From assembly GCA_964468805.1 (NCBI GenBank), contig CAYXWM010000044.1, positions 1 through 26,329 on the forward strand: 26,329 bases of DNA, given 5' to 3'. A program made the translations under genes and the position numbers. Positions 23,262 through 26,329 of this stretch are shown here, one piece after another (the first letter of the stretch is position 1; each line of letters starts with the position of its first letter). A model generated the notes under the pieces. That model did not search any database. It was not told where the DNA came from and worked only from the letters and a program-made list of their open reading frames with translations. The stretch is from CAYXWM01 sp964468805 (GTDB lineage Bacteria; Bacillota; Clostridia; Lachnospirales; WRBF01).

Positions 23262-23416
23262 AACCTTTGGTTAAACTTTTTTTGAAAAAAGCTTTAAGTA
23301 AATTAAAGAAATAACTTCTGTAACGAAAAACCATAGAAATATAAATTCTTCCTTTACAAAAGTTCTTTATATAATTAATCTACCATACCCCAAAAACCTT
23401 TCAAAAAGACTTTCAA
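23262..23416 (+). repeat. Dispersed hairpin element, copy 9 (long, degenerate, upstream of lgt)
   Basis: It begins with a TTAAACTTTTTTTG/AAAAAAGCTTTAA hairpin and ends with the family tail TTTCAAAAAGACTTTC. Between them, 23320-23413 aligns with 11166-11260 of copy 4, for example GTAA.GAAAAACCAT.GAA at the start. With members B and the terminator at 23415 this fills most of the 367-base gap between lgt and the chemoreceptor gene. Confidence 0.55.
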
Positions 23417-23468
23417 AAAAACCAACTCATATCAACCGACATGCCCGGTCGGTATATGAGTTGGTTTT
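23415..23468 (-). terminator. Terminator of the chemoreceptor gene
   Basis: A long hairpin pairs AAAACCAACTCATAT with its complement and contains an inner ACCGAC/GTCGGT stem. On the minus strand it runs into a T-run (GGTTTTTTTG). It lies about 75 bases after the gene's stop codon and is strong in that direction. Confidence 0.8.
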
Positions 23469-23544
23469 ATAAAATGTGGAATTTATTTAATTATACAAAG
23501 AAAATACGGAGTTTGTAAAGATTTTCTTTATTTAGAACCTTATA

Positions 23545-26157
23545 TCATCTCAATTTGAAGTCGTTTATAAGCTGCTTTAAAATTTGGGCTTGAGAAGAAA
23601 GTTCTTGGCTGGAAGCGGCGGATTCTTCTGCGGTAGCGGAGTTTGACTGTATAACTTCGGAAATTTGAGTTATGCCTATGTTGATTTGATCCGTACCCTC
23701 TGCCTGTTCCTTGGTTGCTACAGCTATTTTTTCTACCAAAGAGCCGGTATTTTTTGTACCGTCTACAATTTGATTAAGGGTTTGAGCCGTTTCGGTTGCT
23801 ATTTGGTTACCGCTTTGAACGGCGGCAATGGCTGTTTCTATAAGTTCTGTGGTACTCTTGGCTGCCTCTGTGGAACGAATGGAGAGGCTGCGAACTTCGT
23901 CTGCAACTACGGAGAAGCCTTTACCTGCCTGACCGGCACGAGCGGCTTCAACAGCGGCGTTAAGAGCCAGCAGGTTGGTTTGGAAAGCAATATCTTCGAT
24001 GGTTTTAATGATTTTGGCGATTTCCTTGGAGGAATTATTGATTTTATCCATAGCCTCAACCATTTCCGCCATTTTTTGATTACCGGCTTCCACGTCTATA
24101 ATGGCGTGTTCACTGATATTAATTGCAGTTTCGGCGTTATCTGAGTTTGCTTTAACCTGTTCCGCAATTTCGGAGGTGGTAGCGGAAAGTTGCTCAATGG
24201 AGCCTGCCTGTTGAATGGCACCGTGAGAAAGATTTTGTGCCGCCATAGAAATTTGGTTGGCACCCATAGCTACCTGATTTGCTGTTTCGTTTATATTGCT
24301 TAAAGTCATGTTCAATGAATCCAAAATTTGATTGAGAGAGGTGCCTAAAACGCTGTAATCTCCACGGAAATCAATTTTTGTTTTGACTGTTAAATCACCG
24401 TTTGCCATAGCGGAAAGTATACGGGTTATTTCTTCTATATACGACTTAATTGAAGCAACGGTAGCGTTTATGGAGGTCTTAATGGGCTGATAATCGCCCT
24501 TGTATTCCACATCTACCTTGGCAGAAAGATCGCCTTTTTCCAATTTGCCCATAACGCCGGAGATATTTTTAATGAATCTGTTCTGTATAATAACAGTGTC
24601 GTTGATGGCTTCTTTAAGTGCGTTGAAATCCCCGATAAATTCCATGTCGATTTTTTCCGAAAGGTTGCCTTCGGATATTAATTGCAACACACGGCCTACT
24701 TCTTGAATATAGGTTTTTAAGCGATACAAAGTAGCGTTTACGGATTCTTTGATGGGAGCAAAATCTCCTTTGTAATCCATGTCTACGGAAACGTCCAGAT
24801 TACCCATGGACAGGGAGTTCATTACCGAAGAAATATTGTTTACATAAGCCTTGTTGGAGGATATCATGCTGTTCATACTCTTGGAAAACTCATCTTTGGC
24901 GGAGCGTTCCGTAAGGGTTACGGAAAAGTCGCCTACGGAAACCTTTTTCATGGTTTCTACCCATTCATTCATCATATCCGAAAGCTTGACAAAGGATATG
25001 AGAACCATACCGATTTCGTCATTTGGTATATCATTTGAATTTATATTTGTTGAAATATCGCCGGTTTGAACCATGTTGTCCGCAATGGATACCATACGAT
25101 TAATGGGTTTGGTGGTTTTTGTAATAAGGAAAAGTATGAGCACCAGTGCTATAGCGGTCAGTATCAGAGATATTATTATCCCTATGAGTATACAAAGGTT
25201 ATTTGTTGCGTCCAGTTCTTCGTTGGGAATTATTGCACCTATGGCCCAACGTGCTCCTTGGTCGCCTACGGCTACGGGTACTATGGTTAATTGTGCCGGT
25301 TTGCCCGTAATTATAGACTTATACTCCATCTGACCGACTTCACCGGTACTTAATGCTTTTTTGAGAGCACCGGCGGCATCTTCGGTATATACTTCGTCTA
25401 TGGACTTCAGTATATCTTCTGATTTGGGATGGTAAGCCAGAACTCCCTCGTGGGTTATGATATACATATATCCGGTTTCATAAAGTTTTGCTTGGGAAAC
25501 GATGTCCTCTATTACTTTATTTGGGATTTCTATACCTATTACGCCCAAAAATTTTCCGGAAGCATCGGTCATGGGAACAGCCGCCGCAACTACATTGGTT
25601 ACGGCCCCGTTGGATTCGTATTTGTAGGTACTGGAGATATAAGCCTCTCCGGTTTGTTTTGGAACTGTGTAAAATGCTTGATTGTAATATTCGTTGGGAA
25701 TATCGCTGACTACCGACTTGCCGTTTACATTTAGGATATGTTTTGCAAACCGTCCGCTGTCGTTACCCAGATTTGTGTTGCGATATTTAATGTCCATAAG
25801 GTCAAAGGCATTGGGTTCAAACATAATATAACTGCCCACGGAATTATTGTGTTTATCCAGGGTAAGTAGCTCCAGGGTAGCCAGAACATCCTCTCTGCTC
25901 CTTAAATCCGGCTGTTCTTTTAGGGTGTTTTGAAGATTAATGGCAAAACCGCGAGTAAGGCTAACCAGACCTTCCATGGTACCCTTAACAAGGTTGGCGT
26001 ATTTGTAACCGCTTTCTTTAGCGTAATTACTACTGAGGGTTGATAAGGCGTTGCTGAATATTAGTATGGTAGAAATCAAAACGATGGCAACCCCTATGAT
26101 AAATGTTCCCACAGTGGGAATGCCTATTTTCCATTTGATGCTCCTGTTATTTCTCAT
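23545..26157 (-). CDS. Methyl-accepting chemotaxis protein with Cache sensor and HAMP-like repeat array
   Basis: An 870-residue chemoreceptor. TM1 is at about 11-35 and an extracellular double-Cache-like sensor at about 40-315 (NEYYNQAFYTVPKQTGEAYIS; GVLAYHPKSEDIL). TM2 is at about 330-356 and is followed by a HAMP domain. Then come repeats with a GDL/GNL..YKGD(F/Y)..IK.S(I/V)N pattern whose glycines fall at 409, 452, 497, 542 and 587, a spacing of 43 and then exactly 45 residues. The signalling domain follows, with the conserved tip TIEDIAFQTNLLALNAAVEA and ARAGQAGKGFSVVADEVR. No C-terminal CheR/CheB-binding pentapeptide is present (it ends NDFKLR). It should signal through CheA/CheW, none of which is in the window. 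GGAGG precedes the ATG. The ligand is unknown. The 172 bases upstream to the window edge are AT-rich with no clear promoter. Confidence 0.95.
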   Translation of the reverse strand: MRNNRSIKWKIGIPTVGTFIIGVAIVLISTILIFSNALSTLSSNYAKESGYKYANLVKGTMEGLVSLTRGFAINLQNTLKEQPDLRSREDVLATLELLTLDKHNNSVGSYIMFEPNAFDLMDIKYRNTNLGNDSGRFAKHILNVNGKSVVSDIPNEYYNQAFYTVPKQTGEAYISSTYKYESNGAVTNVVAAAVPMTDASGKFLGVIGIEIPNKVIEDIVSQAKLYETGYMYIITHEGVLAYHPKSEDILKSIDEVYTEDAAGALKKALSTGEVGQMEYKSIITGKPAQLTIVPVAVGDQGARWAIGAIIPNEELDATNNLCILIGIIISLILTAIALVLILFLITKTTKPINRMVSIADNMVQTGDISTNINSNDIPNDEIGMVLISFVKLSDMMNEWVETMKKVSVGDFSVTLTERSAKDEFSKSMNSMISSNKAYVNNISSVMNSLSMGNLDVSVDMDYKGDFAPIKESVNATLYRLKTYIQEVGRVLQLISEGNLSEKIDMEFIGDFNALKEAINDTVIIQNRFIKNISGVMGKLEKGDLSAKVDVEYKGDYQPIKTSINATVASIKSYIEEITRILSAMANGDLTVKTKIDFRGDYSVLGTSLNQILDSLNMTLSNINETANQVAMGANQISMAAQNLSHGAIQQAGSIEQLSATTSEIAEQVKANSDNAETAINISEHAIIDVEAGNQKMAEMVEAMDKINNSSKEIAKIIKTIEDIAFQTNLLALNAAVEAARAGQAGKGFSVVADEVRSLSIRSTEAAKSTTELIETAIAAVQSGNQIATETAQTLNQIVDGTKNTGSLVEKIAVATKEQAEGTDQINIGITQISEVIQSNSATAEESAASSQELSSQAQILKQLINDFKLR

Positions 26158-26329
26158 ATTTCAGCCTCCGAAATTGTTGCTTTATTTTATATCTATTATT
26201 ATGGTTATTTTTAAAGTAAAAATGTACTTTTCCAAGTCCATATGATTTTGAAAGGTGTTTATTTATGATGCCGATAGTTTTACCCAAAATAACCAAGATA
26301 TGAATTAGGTATAGAATTTTAAAAAATTA

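Noticed and set aside
26250..26276. Sigma-D (flagellar) promoter on the plus strand near the right edge
   Set aside because: GCCGATA is present, but the -35 would be GAAA with a 16-base spacer instead of TAAA with 15, and the gene it would serve is outside the window.

Overview
The window reads as a chromosomal segment of an endospore-forming, probably anaerobic Firmicute of the class Clostridia, plausibly Oscillospirales/Ruminococcaceae-like. The evidence is a spore germination protease (gpr), the ylxM-ffh-rpsP-khpA-rimM-trmD order, the MBL-hemZ-hisS-aspS cluster beside a bifunctional rel gene, AGGAGG-type ribosome binding sites and occasional TTG starts. The placement is an inference from gene content. 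No CRISPR array, complete insertion sequence or prophage is visible.

Layout. (1) 1-1437: the 3' part of a tRNA-Leu(UAA), its terminator, and an AT-rich orphan gene for a multi-pass membrane protein whose last segment looks like a potassium-channel pore without its selectivity filter. (2) 1518-5434, plus strand: a good promoter and structured leader, then ylxM, ffh, rpsP, khpA, a terminator, rimM and trmD (protein targeting, ribosome maturation, tRNA m1G37). (3) 5545-9156, minus strand: a membrane GAF-PAS-PAS protein with no recognisable output domain, and an overlapping moxR-DUF58 pair. (4) 9307-17404, minus strand: aspS, hisS, hemZ, an MBL-fold hydrolase and rel, covering aminoacylation, a radical-SAM enzyme and the stringent response. 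(5) 17718-23177, minus strand: AI-2E-family membrane protein, pepD, gpr with a convincing sigma-F-type promoter, and lgt. (6) 23545-26157, minus strand: a large chemoreceptor with a Cache sensor and an array of 45-residue HAMP-like repeats.

The coding content is mostly housekeeping; the unusual content is intergenic. About ten gaps hold members of one dispersed hairpin family: a stem such as TTGAGGGAAACTTTTTC with its complement, plus a tail such as CTTCAAAAAGACTTTAATAT. Two full copies differ by paired (compensatory) stem changes. The recognisable copies keep one orientation relative to the flanking genes, and one lies inside a terminator. Two long versions, at 11144-11265 and 23262-23416, share a further stretch of about 95 bases. 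A second family has three members (about 37, 38 and 72 bp) with CTGATTCC/GGAATCAG-type ends and TA on both sides, like miniature elements of the IS630/mariner type. One of these sits inside a copy of the hairpin family. Another supplies a ribosome binding site and start codon for a 19-residue reading frame running into lgt. All family assignments were made by eye from the sequence.
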